A DNA stretch of 64,000 nt from positions 62,001 to 126,000 of the forward strand of contig CAJXOG010000003.1 of NCBI GenBank assembly GCA_913057775.1, read 5' to 3'. The position numbers and the translations under genes are program-made. Shown one piece after another: positions 20,518 through 28,878 of this stretch (the first letter of the stretch is position 1; the number at the start of each line of letters is the position of its first letter). The notes beneath the pieces are model-generated. The model saw nothing but the letters and a program-made list of their open reading frames with translations. It searched no databases and was not told the origin of the DNA. Source of the DNA: an uncultured Fodinibius sp. (GTDB lineage: Bacteria > Bacteroidota > Rhodothermia > Balneolales > Balneolaceae).

Positions 20518-22212
20518 ATGAAATTTTTTACTTCGCAAATAAGCTACTTCCTCTCCAGCCGCAACACCAAGGTAAATATTAAGCGACTTCTGCGATTTTT
20601 GGGAGCACTTTCGGCCTTGATTGTTGCGTACAGCATAATTTTTCATTTCATCATGCTGTATGAGGGACAGCAGCATAGCTGGGTAACAGGATTTTATTGG
20701 ACGCTTACGGTTATGTCCACACTTGGATTTGGGGATATCACCTTTACCAGCGATCTGGGTAGAGCATTTTCCGTTATTGTGTTGTTATCAGGTATGGTTT
20801 CGCTTTTGATACTACTGCCGTTTACCTTTATAGAATTTTTCTATGCTCCCTGGCTCGAAGCACAATCGAAAGCAAGAGCTCCCCGTGAATTGCCTGAGGA
20901 CACTAAAAACCATGTGATCATCACACATCTCGATCCCATAACAAAATCGCTGATCGAGAAGCTGGATCAATATAATTATGAATATGTTTTATTGGTTACT
21001 GATTTACCCAAGGCTCTAGAGTTATACGATGAAGGGTACCGGGTGGTGTTTGGGGATTTGGATGATCCTGAGACCTATAAGCGCCTCCGCGTAGAAAATG
21101 CTGCCATGGTGGTTTCTATTGGCACTGATATGGTTAATTCTAATATCAGTAATACGGTTCGGGAACTGGATGAGGGAGTGACGATCGTGACCACGGCGAA
21201 CTCTGCTGATTCTGTGGACCTGCTGAAAATGGCCGGTGCAGATCATGTTATTCAGCTGGGACAAATGATGGGTAAATCCCTCTCGCGAAGAACCATAAGC
21301 CAAGACTCACGTGTGCATGTTGTAGGACGTTTTGAAGAGCTGGTGATAGCGGAAGCCACTGCAGATGGCACACCATTGGTTGGCAAAACAATAGCCGACA
21401 GTAAATTACGAGAGGAGTTGAATATCAATGTGGTTGGTATTTGGGAGCGTGGTAAATTTATCAAGCCTACGCCAAACACAGTGATCCATAAAGAAAGCGT
21501 ATTGCTTTTGGCGGGTTCGGTAGATCAGCTCCGAAGTTATGATGAGTATATGGCAATCTATGGATCCAATGATAAACCTGTCATCATTGTAGGAGCTGGA
21601 CGAGTGGGACGTGGTACGGCTGAAGCATTTGAAGAGCGGGGAATGGATTATCGGGTTATTGAAAAAAATCCTGACCGTATTCGTGAGAATGAAAAATATA
21701 TTTTAGGAGGGGGCGAAGATATTGAAATTCTGAAAAAAGCAGGAATAGATGAGGCTCCGTGTATTATTATGACGACTCACGATGACGACATGAATGTCTA
21801 TCTTACAATTTATGCCCGTCGCTTGCGGCCCGATATTCAAATTATTAGTCGGGCTACCCTGCAGCGCAATGTTTCAACATTGCACAGAGCCGGAGCTGAT
21901 TTTGTAATGTCTTACGCAACAATGGGAGCAAATGTAATATTTAATATCCTTGAGCGTAACGATGTTGTTATGATAGCAGAGGGGCTAAATGTATTTAACT
22001 TGGATACACCAAAGTCATTAGTTGGCAAAACCCTGGTAGAATCCAATATTAGAAAAGATACCGGATGCAGTGTGTTATCCATCAAGCAGAATGGACAACA
22101 GAAAATTAATCCTCATCCAGATACAAAACTAACCCCCGATAGCGGGTTAGTTTTAATTGGAAATGTAGAACAAGAGAGCCAGTTTATGAATCTTTATTTT
22201 GAAGAACGATAA
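20518..22212 (+). CDS. Potassium channel with TrkA-N/TrkA-C (RCK) domains
   Basis: Pore TLTVMSTLGFGDITF; PVIIVGAGRVGRGTAEAFEERGMDYRVIEKN Rossmann motif. Confidence 0.9.
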   Translation: MKFFTSQISYFLSSRNTKVNIKRLLRFLGALSALIVAYSIIFHFIMLYEGQQHSWVTGFYWTLTVMSTLGFGDITFTSDLGRAFSVIVLLSGMVSLLILLPFTFIEFFYAPWLEAQSKARAPRELPEDTKNHVIITHLDPITKSLIEKLDQYNYEYVLLVTDLPKALELYDEGYRVVFGDLDDPETYKRLRVENAAMVVSIGTDMVNSNISNTVRELDEGVTIVTTANSADSVDLLKMAGADHVIQLGQMMGKSLSRRTISQDSRVHVVGRFEELVIAEATADGTPLVGKTIADSKLREELNINVVGIWERGKFIKPTPNTVIHKESVLLLAGSVDQLRSYDEYMAIYGSNDKPVIIVGAGRVGRGTAEAFEERGMDYRVIEKNPDRIRENEKYILGGGEDIEILKKAGIDEAPCIIMTTHDDDMNVYLTIYARRLRPDIQIISRATLQRNVSTLHRAGADFVMSYATMGANVIFNILERNDVVMIAEGLNVFNLDTPKSLVGKTLVESNIRKDTGCSVLSIKQNGQQKINPHPDTKLTPDSGLVLIGNVEQESQFMNLYFEER

Positions 22213-22312
22213 GTAATAAGCCACCTAATAGTACCCATGTATAAAAAGAGCATGGATTTTTGGCCAAAAATTCTAAGGGTCCTTCCCAAACTGATATTTA
22301 TCCTATAAAATG

Positions 22313-22340
22313 AAACCCTTTCATTTCAATAAAAGGGTTT
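22313..22340. terminator. Probable bidirectional terminator between K+ channel and convergent HTH gene
   Basis: AAACCCTTT ... AAAGGGTTT stem with flanking A/T tracts. Confidence 0.65.
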
Positions 22341-22407
22341 AAATTTTTCAATCCTTTTTTTAACAAGTAAAATACTAACCGTAATTCGTACGCAGTCCTT
22401 TTTTTGC

Positions 22408-22596
22408 TTACGAACGGGTTTCTTGTAGTTCCTCAATGGCTTTGATAAGTGGATCGACACTGCCTCTTTTAAGACGATTGTTTACAGCTTGAGGGGTGAT
22501 GTCAAGATGTTTAGCAATCATTTTTTGAGTGATATCAGCATCGATCATCATTTTCATGACCTCCTTCTCAGCCTCATTGCGTTTTCTATTCTGCAT
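22408..22596 (-). CDS. Small helix-turn-helix DNA-binding protein
   Basis: 62 aa; ITQKMIAKHLDITPQAVNNRLKRG HTH; divergent to CI-like gene. Confidence 0.7.
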   Translation of the reverse strand: MQNRKRNEAEKEVMKMMIDADITQKMIAKHLDITPQAVNNRLKRGSVDPLIKAIEELQETRS

Positions 22597-22644
22597 TTGT
22601 TTTCGGTTTAAAAGTTGTTTATTTATAAATTGAAAATTTGTTTA

Positions 22645-22678
22645 TTCACATAATGTGAACTTATAAAATGTAGACATT
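22645..22678. promoter_or_regulatory. Two palindromic candidate operators in the divergent HTH/CI-like intergenic region
   Basis: TTCACAT-A-ATGTGAA (22645-22659) and AATGT-AG-ACATT (22667-22678), 8 nt before the GTG start at 22687. Confidence 0.6.
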
Positions 22679-22686
22679 AATACAAA

Positions 22687-23301
22687 GTGAATACAATATT
22701 AGAACGTATTAAAGAGGCGTATCATTTAGAGACTGACGCAGAAGTTGCAGATTTTTTAGATATCAATCCCAGTACCCTAAGCATGCAAAAGAACAGGGGA
22801 AGGTTAGATCTCAAGAGAATAATTGAAAGATGCAGTGACTTAAATAAAAATTGGTTGCTGGATGGTAAAGGTGAAAAAAGAGTTGTAGATGCAGCTAATG
22901 GTCAAACATTTATTCCTGTTTATACATCCCTGGATATAAAAAATATGAGGCCGGATTTTAATGCTAGTCCAAAGGCTGGGAATATCTATACCAATATTTC
23001 AAATAAAATTGATGGGTTTCCGGACTCTAACAGCTTAATAGGATATGTAAGCTCGGGTAATGGAATGGCGCCAACAGTAAAAGAAAACGACATCGCAGTT
23101 ATTAACCTCGAAGGGGAGCCCACCGATGATGCAATATTTCTTATCGCTTCATCTCAGGAAGCTTGGTTACAGCGTCTGCAAAAGGAAGAAGATAAGGTAG
23201 TTGCCCAATCCGAGAATGGAAAGGATAGTCCCATCGAAATTAGCGTAAGTGAAACCCACCACTGTATTGGGAAATTGATTTGGATATTGCGGAGGGTGTA
23301 G
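22687..23301 (+). CDS. Phage CI-type repressor with S24 (LexA-like) domain, apparently lacking catalytic residues
   Basis: N-terminal CI-type HTH (DAEVADFLDINPSTLSMQKNRGRLDLKRIIERCSDLNKNWLL); C-terminal VSSGNGMAPTVKENDIAVI...EAWLQRLQK aligns by eye to LexA VSGMSM...DGD...TVKRLKK. Confidence 0.8.
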   Translation: MNTILERIKEAYHLETDAEVADFLDINPSTLSMQKNRGRLDLKRIIERCSDLNKNWLLDGKGEKRVVDAANGQTFIPVYTSLDIKNMRPDFNASPKAGNIYTNISNKIDGFPDSNSLIGYVSSGNGMAPTVKENDIAVINLEGEPTDDAIFLIASSQEAWLQRLQKEEDKVVAQSENGKDSPIEISVSETHHCIGKLIWILRRV

Positions 23302-23452
23302 GAATATCTTAAGTTGATAAAAATAATGGGTCAGGGAATAGTAGTTTCAGAAAAGTTCCCAGACTTCTAAAAGGGCACATCTTTAGGCAAGAACTAAACT
23401 GAAGCTTTGGATATCTTGTGTAGTTAAAAATCTAAAAATAGCCCTGATTTCT

Positions 23453-24769
23453 ATGAAATTACCTTTTCATGCTCTTTTGTTTTTTGTTGCGACATTAGTT
23501 GTTGGTTGCAGCGACAATTCGACTAATGTTGGTGATCCGGGAGATACTATTGATATACCTGTAGCATTCGAATGCGTTGATGGATTATCAAATGATAGGT
23601 ATGAATGCAATAACATTGATTTGGTAGCTACTGTATCACCCGAGAATTTGTTGGCCGAACCGTTGGATGATGGACAGGCTTTAAATGATATCTGGGGATG
23701 GACAGATCCGGAAACGGGTACCGAATATGCATTGGTAGGGCTCGTCGGCGGCGTTGCATTTGTCGATCTTTCGACCCCATCTGAACCGCAGGTTGTTGGA
23801 AAATTGGAGGAGCCCGAATCTGTTTCGGGTACATCCGGTAAAACAAGTAGACGTGCTGAGTTAATGCATGAAGAAAAATCCTCATGGCGCGATTTCAAGG
23901 TGTATCAAAATCACTTGTATGTAGTAAGTGATGCTCAGCCCCACGGCATGCAGGTTTTTGATTTAACTCGGCTCAGAGGAGTAGAAGATCCACCTGTGAC
24001 GTTTCAAGAAGATTATCATTACGATAATTTTGAAAATGCCCATAACATTGCCATTAATGAAGGAACGGGGTATGCATATGTAGGTGGTTCAGACACTTAT
24101 GGAGGAGGATTGCATATCATTGACCTCCAGAGTCCACTCGATCCTCAGTTTGCTGGATTCCACAGCGACAGCACCGTTGGTTTCGATTCAACGGGATATG
24201 TACATGATACACAGTGTGTAGTGTATGATGGCCCTGATGCTGATTATCAGGGGGACGAAATTTGCATGAATTCCAGCGAAACCCATTTGGTGATAGCTAA
24301 CGTAACCGACAAAGAGCATACTGAGACCATTGCAAAATCATCCTATGAAAATAATGGGTATGCTCATCAAGGATGGTTAACAGAAGACCACCGTTACTTT
24401 TTACTCGATGATGAATTTGATGAGGCACAGAACGGAATTAATACACAAACGTACATCTGGGATGTGCAGGATCTTGATAATCCTGAGTTGATTGGAGTAC
24501 ATGAAGCAAATACACCGTCCATCGATCACAATCAGTATATCAAGGGCAACTACACCTACCAGGCCAATTATACGGCGGGACTTCGCATATTAAGTCTCGA
24601 TAATATCGGAGATGGAGAGCTCGAGGAAGTAGCCTACTTTGATACGTTTACTGATAATGATAATCGATCTTTTGATGGTGCCTGGAGTAACTATCCATTT
24701 TTTGAAAGTGGGATAGTTATTGTTAGTGATGTTACAAATGGTTTGTTTATACTTCGTCCCACGTTATAA
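23453..24769 (+). CDS. Choice-of-anchor B family / LVIVD-repeat secreted lipoprotein
   Basis: Lipobox-like VVGCSD; LVIVD-like repeats (GLVGGVAFVDLSTPSEPQVVGKL, GLHIIDLQSPLDPQFAGFH). Confidence 0.8.
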   Translation: MKLPFHALLFFVATLVVGCSDNSTNVGDPGDTIDIPVAFECVDGLSNDRYECNNIDLVATVSPENLLAEPLDDGQALNDIWGWTDPETGTEYALVGLVGGVAFVDLSTPSEPQVVGKLEEPESVSGTSGKTSRRAELMHEEKSSWRDFKVYQNHLYVVSDAQPHGMQVFDLTRLRGVEDPPVTFQEDYHYDNFENAHNIAINEGTGYAYVGGSDTYGGGLHIIDLQSPLDPQFAGFHSDSTVGFDSTGYVHDTQCVVYDGPDADYQGDEICMNSSETHLVIANVTDKEHTETIAKSSYENNGYAHQGWLTEDHRYFLLDDEFDEAQNGINTQTYIWDVQDLDNPELIGVHEANTPSIDHNQYIKGNYTYQANYTAGLRILSLDNIGDGELEEVAYFDTFTDNDNRSFDGAWSNYPFFESGIVIVSDVTNGLFILRPTL

Positions 24770-24793
24770 CTGATTAATTAAAAGCATCATATT

Positions 24794-25402
24794 GTGAATA
24801 GTACTAACACCTTTACCCTCATTGTTATAAGTGTATTTCTCCTTGGTACTTCAGTTGGTTTTGCACAGCCTGATACACTGAGTAAAGAGAATCAGATAAA
24901 AGCTGCTGTTAGTCCTGCACCTGATGGAATGAAAGAAGGGGCCAAGGTTTTAGGCTACAATGATGATGGGGAGCTGACTACCTTGCGTAAGGGATCAAAC
25001 CAGCTAATTTGTATTGCAGATGATCCCCGACAGGATAATTTTCATGTTTCATGCTATCACAAGGCTTTAGAGCCATTTATGAAAAGAGGACGAGAACTAA
25101 AAGCCAAGGGGTTGTCACGAGAGAAAGTGGATAGTATACGCCACAAGGAAATTAAAGAGGAAAAAATTGAGTTGCCCCGAAAACCGATGGCACTGTATTC
25201 ACTGACAGGTTCAAAAGATGGATTTGATTACAAAACTGGGATGGTTAAAAACGCCTCCCCGCTTTATGTGATTTACATTCCGTATGCTACTGAAGAGTCC
25301 ACCGGATTATCCAAGAAACCGGCAAGCAAGGGAGCACCCTGGATTATGGAACCGGGCACCCCGTGGGCACATATTATGGTGATGACGGGTCGAGGTATGT
25401 AG
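24794..25402 (+). CDS. Hypothetical secreted protein
   Basis: Signal peptide (GTSVGFAQP); intact 202-aa ORF with no recognisable domain. Confidence 0.6.
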   Translation: MNSTNTFTLIVISVFLLGTSVGFAQPDTLSKENQIKAAVSPAPDGMKEGAKVLGYNDDGELTTLRKGSNQLICIADDPRQDNFHVSCYHKALEPFMKRGRELKAKGLSREKVDSIRHKEIKEEKIELPRKPMALYSLTGSKDGFDYKTGMVKNASPLYVIYIPYATEESTGLSKKPASKGAPWIMEPGTPWAHIMVMTGRGM

Positions 25403-25582
25403 AAGTGGTTTACTCTTAAAAAGAACGTCTCATCTTTTGCAAGGTTAAACTAATTTAGGCCTATTATAAAATAATTAGATAATCTTAAAGTGGTTGACTT
25501 TTAAAACTCATATCGTAACTATTAGGGTGTTCTAGAGAGTAGACAAAGAGTAAAAAATCAAGTTTTAGGTAAGTAGGCTAAT

Positions 25583-26332
25583 ATGGGTCAGTGGTTCACA
25601 CGGATTGCTACTTCTACGATATTTGTGCTTTCGTGCTTTTTTCTTTTCGGAGGTACAGATTATGATCCCGAACCGTTAACATATGAAGTGAAGCCGGGAG
25701 ATACCCTCTACGGAATTGCCGCAGAGTTTGGTAATTTTATGTGGTGGGTTGAAATCTATGAGGCGAATGAAGAGAAGATCGAAAATCCCAATTTGATCTT
25801 TCCCGGCCAAGAGTTACAGATTCCCTCCTTTGTTGTTCAAGCTTTTAAAGTCCCAGTAACGATGGATGAGGTTGATCGTGTGTTGTCAATGGACAAGAAA
25901 TTTGGGCATCAGGAAAAAGAGGCGAAGAATGAAAAGAAGCTTAAAAAGTTCCGAAAAGCCTTTGATAAATTAGTTGAGAAAAAAGAAAGAGAGAAGAAAG
26001 AATCTGAAGTCGATGATTATGAGGGACTGGGATTAGGCGGTTTAATACTGGATGAAACCCGCAGCAAAATGGGCAGCAATTTCTATTCTGTATTCTACAA
26101 GCACTGGGAGGATCCCAAGAACGCACAGAATTTTACGATTACCGTTTCGGAACAGCCCATGCCCTCTCGGGGAACGATGGTACAGGTTGAAATTGATAAC
26201 CAGCTTGTTTTCAAGAATCGCTTGGAGCCGCGCTATTATAAAACAGAACAGGCGGCTAAGCAGGCAGTAAAGATTTGCCAGCGCAGACTCCAGCGAATCG
26301 CAGCAACACAAAATGAAATGGCAGGCTATTAA
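25583..26332 (+). CDS. csgE: Curli assembly protein CsgE fused to N-terminal LysM domain
   Basis: LysM: YEVKPGDTLYGIAAEFGNFMWWVEIYEANEEKIENPNLIFPGQELQIP; CsgE-like: GGLILDETRSKMGSNFYSVFYKHWEDPKNAQNFTITVSEQPMPSRGTMVQVEIDNQLVFKNRL. Confidence 0.88.
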   Translation: MGQWFTRIATSTIFVLSCFFLFGGTDYDPEPLTYEVKPGDTLYGIAAEFGNFMWWVEIYEANEEKIENPNLIFPGQELQIPSFVVQAFKVPVTMDEVDRVLSMDKKFGHQEKEAKNEKKLKKFRKAFDKLVEKKEREKKESEVDDYEGLGLGGLILDETRSKMGSNFYSVFYKHWEDPKNAQNFTITVSEQPMPSRGTMVQVEIDNQLVFKNRLEPRYYKTEQAAKQAVKICQRRLQRIAATQNEMAGY

Positions 26333-26334
26333 TC

Positions 26335-26796
26335 ATGAAAAGATTAGTTACTACATTTTTCACAACAGCTATGCTGGCCGGCTTGATGCTGATGTCTCCC
26401 GGGCAGGCAGAAGCTCAGGACTTTGTTTATCAGCCGAAGAATCCTGCGTTTGGGGGATCATACGCCAACTACAGCTGGATGATGAACTCGGCAAACCAGC
26501 AGAATAAATTCCAGAGTAGCGGTGGTGGTTTCAGCAGAGATCCGCTGGCGAATTTTGAGCAGTCATTACAGCGCCAGGTATTGTCGCAGCTAACCCGACA
26601 AATTATTGGCGATCGCTTTGGTGAAGGAAATATTGATTTAAACGAGCGAAGTAACTTTGAATTTGGAGAGTTTAATATAAGCATTAATCCCGGACCGGAC
26701 GGGGTCAGTATCAATATCCAGAATATACTGTCCGGGGAATCGACGACCGTAACCATACCGTCGGGCTTTGGCGGAGGAAGTTTTGGAGGAAATTAA
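26335..26796 (+). CDS. csgF: Curli assembly protein CsgF
   Basis: Signal peptide then QDFVYQPKNPAFGGSYANYSWMMNSANQQNKF, CsgF hallmark. Confidence 0.93.
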   Translation: MKRLVTTFFTTAMLAGLMLMSPGQAEAQDFVYQPKNPAFGGSYANYSWMMNSANQQNKFQSSGGGFSRDPLANFEQSLQRQVLSQLTRQIIGDRFGEGNIDLNERSNFEFGEFNISINPGPDGVSINIQNILSGESTTVTIPSGFGGGSFGGN

Positions 26797-26847
26797 GGTG
26801 AAATTATTAACACGAGCAGCATTGAAAATGGAATTGCAGGAAGACTT

Positions 26848-27014
26848 TAGGAGCTGAATCAAATAAAGAAGGCAGCACCAGGGATCTTCTCCAACCGAAA
26901 GGTTCGGAGAAGGGAGGACCTCTGATGCCGCCCATTGAAGAACATTAATAATTTCTAATATAAGCATAAGTTTATGCTTCTTCAATGGCAGGCCTTCTGT
27001 ACTGTTGGCTCCTA
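26848..27014 (+). ncRNA. Candidate structured RNA (branched, GNRA tetraloop) between csgF and csgA
   Basis: Closing stem TAGGAGCTGA/TTGGCTCCTA; arm with CTTCTCC-AACC-GAAA-GGTT-c-GGAGAAG; arm CCATTGAAGAA/TTCTTCAATGG with inner AAGCATAA-GT-TTATGCTT. No T-tract after the GAAA hairpin. Confidence 0.45.
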
Positions 27015-27042
27015 TGTGATTCGGACATAAGCTCCCGGATCC

Positions 27043-27061
27043 TATTCCGATAATCGGAATA
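27043..27061. promoter_or_regulatory. Perfect palindrome upstream of csgA (candidate operator)
   Basis: TATTCCGAT-A-ATCGGAATA, 59 nt before the csgA ATG. Confidence 0.5.
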
Positions 27062-27120
27062 ATTAACAAGTTGGCTTGAACATTCAATTAATCTGAATAA
27101 AAACATAGGGGTAACCTATT

Positions 27121-27897
27121 ATGAAGAAGCTAACAACACTACTTTTTGTTCTGGTATTCGCCAGTTCTATGGCGTTTGCTCAGAGTAATGATGCAGATGT
27201 GGACCAGGATGGTGACAACCAAGACGCTACGGTAACGCAGATGCAGAATCAAAACTCTGCTACAGTCGACCAGATGACAGATAATGCTGGACCTCAGGAA
27301 GCTACTGTCTATCAGGATGGCTTTTCCAATGTCGCTACAATTAGCCAAAGTCAGACTGGTGGTGGAAATAATGACCCAAAAAGTGTTGCTAAGATAGAGC
27401 AGCTTGGTAACAATAATTGGGCCAAACAAAGTGAATCTGCTGGTAGCTATAATAGTAATCAACATGCATATTCTCGGCAAGATGGTAACCGAAACTGGTC
27501 TAGCCAGACTGCAGTAAGTGGATATAATATAGATATGGATGTTCTCCAAGTTGGCAATAATAATGATGCCAAGCAGACTGCAAATGGTGCATATAATTCT
27601 GCTGATATAACATCATTGGGGAATGGTAATTATGCTGAGCAGTCTGTAACAAACTCAAGTTATGCCACAATCTACCAGGATGGTAGTAGTAACTATGCAT
27701 TTCAGGATTTAAATGATGGGTCATATACAAGTCCATCTGTTAATGCAGATATCGAGCAGTTAGGTAACAATAACTGGGCTTCTCAAACTCAAACTGGTGA
27801 AGGTTTGACTGCAACTACCAAACAATTCTCAAGTGGTAACTGGGCTGACATTGATCAGTCTGGCTATAATTCAACTGCTACTGTAACACAAAACTAA
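27121..27897 (+). CDS. csgA: Major curlin-like amyloid subunit (paralogue 1)
   Basis: Signal peptide plus repeats such as IEQLGNNNWAKQ, VLQVGNNNDAKQ, IYQDGSSNYAFQ. Confidence 0.88.
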   Translation: MKKLTTLLFVLVFASSMAFAQSNDADVDQDGDNQDATVTQMQNQNSATVDQMTDNAGPQEATVYQDGFSNVATISQSQTGGGNNDPKSVAKIEQLGNNNWAKQSESAGSYNSNQHAYSRQDGNRNWSSQTAVSGYNIDMDVLQVGNNNDAKQTANGAYNSADITSLGNGNYAEQSVTNSSYATIYQDGSSNYAFQDLNDGSYTSPSVNADIEQLGNNNWASQTQTGEGLTATTKQFSSGNWADIDQSGYNSTATVTQN

Positions 27898-27904
27898 ATT
27901 AAAT

Positions 27905-27937
27905 AAAAGGGACGCTAGCTAAAAGGTGTCCCTTTTT
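27905..27937 (+). terminator. Rho-independent terminator between the two curlin genes
   Basis: AAAAGGGAC...GTCCCTTTTT. Confidence 0.75.
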
Positions 27938-27982
27938 AACTACCTAATACTGAATTATTTCCAATTTAAAACTCATAATATT

Positions 27983-28768
27983 ATGAAGAAGCTAACAACA
28001 CTACTTTTTGTTCTGGTGTTTGCCAGTTCGATGGCATTTGCGCAGAACAACGACGCAGATGTCGATCAGACTGGGAATAATCTTGATGCTGAGGTGTCAC
28101 AATTGCAGAATCAGAACTCTGCAGATGTGGATCAGGCGTCAGAACAGGATGCTATCTCTTTGGAATCTTCTGTTTACCAAGATGGCTTTTCCAATAGTGC
28201 TACCATTAGTCAAGATCAAGATGGTGAAGCAACTGTAAAATCAAGTTCTGCTAATATTGAACAGATTGGCAACAATAACTGGGCTTCGCAGTCGCAAGCA
28301 ATGTTCCAGAATAATAGTAACCATGACCATAGCGTGCGACAGGATGGAAACCGAAACTGGTCTAATCAATCAAGCACTTCAGGATACAGCGTAGATTTTG
28401 ATGTGCTACAGGTTGGTAACAACAATGATGCAGAGCAGGTTGGTAATAGTGCATCGGCTTCTGGTGCCGAAATTACTTCGCTAGGTAATGGCAACGTTGC
28501 TGAACAAACTATGGCAAACCTAAAGAATGACGCTACCATTTACCAAGATGGTAGTGGAAACTATGCCGCTCAAGATCAAACTGGTCCTACTGGCTTTATG
28601 GGTAATGGAAATACCGCTGATATTGAACAGTTGGGTAACAACAACTGGGCAAACCAAATGCAAGATGGTAATAACTTAAATGCTACTATTAATCAGTATT
28701 CCAGTGGTAACTGGGCTGATGTAAGCCAGACTGGTTTTGGTTCTACTGCAACTGTAACACAAAACTAA
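27983..28768 (+). CDS. Major curlin-like amyloid subunit (paralogue 2)
   Basis: Start at ATG 27983 (ORF track start 27926 lies inside the terminator); N-terminus MKKLTTLLFVLVFASSMAFAQ identical to paralogue 1; curlin repeats. Confidence 0.88.
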   Translation: MKKLTTLLFVLVFASSMAFAQNNDADVDQTGNNLDAEVSQLQNQNSADVDQASEQDAISLESSVYQDGFSNSATISQDQDGEATVKSSSANIEQIGNNNWASQSQAMFQNNSNHDHSVRQDGNRNWSNQSSTSGYSVDFDVLQVGNNNDAEQVGNSASASGAEITSLGNGNVAEQTMANLKNDATIYQDGSGNYAAQDQTGPTGFMGNGNTADIEQLGNNNWANQMQDGNNLNATINQYSSGNWADVSQTGFGSTATVTQN

Positions 28769-28790
28769 AATAAGCAGCACGTAATTTTCG

Positions 28791-28829
28791 ACCGGAGAGG
28801 ATGGAAGACTCCTCTCCCGGTTTTCTTTT
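28791..28829 (+). terminator. Rho-independent terminator after second curlin gene
   Basis: ACCGGAGAGGA tggaagac TCCTCTCCCGGTTTTCTTTT. Confidence 0.8.
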
Positions 28830-28878
28830 AGCAATCAAGCATTTTTAAATAAACAGTAATTTTACTTAATAGTTTTTA

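Noticed and set aside
22408-23301. Prophage remnant around the CI-like repressor
   Set aside because: No integrase, structural or lysis genes nearby; flanks are a K+ channel and an LVIVD-repeat protein.
26638-27087. 149-aa ORF antisense to csgF and the csgF-csgA intergenic region
   Set aside because: Overlaps a well-supported csgF on the opposite strand and the RNA-structure region; no recognisable domain.
27121-28768. Periodic DNA repeats in the curlin genes as a possible satellite or CRISPR
   Set aside because: Explained by degenerate curlin amino-acid repeats in two intact ORFs.
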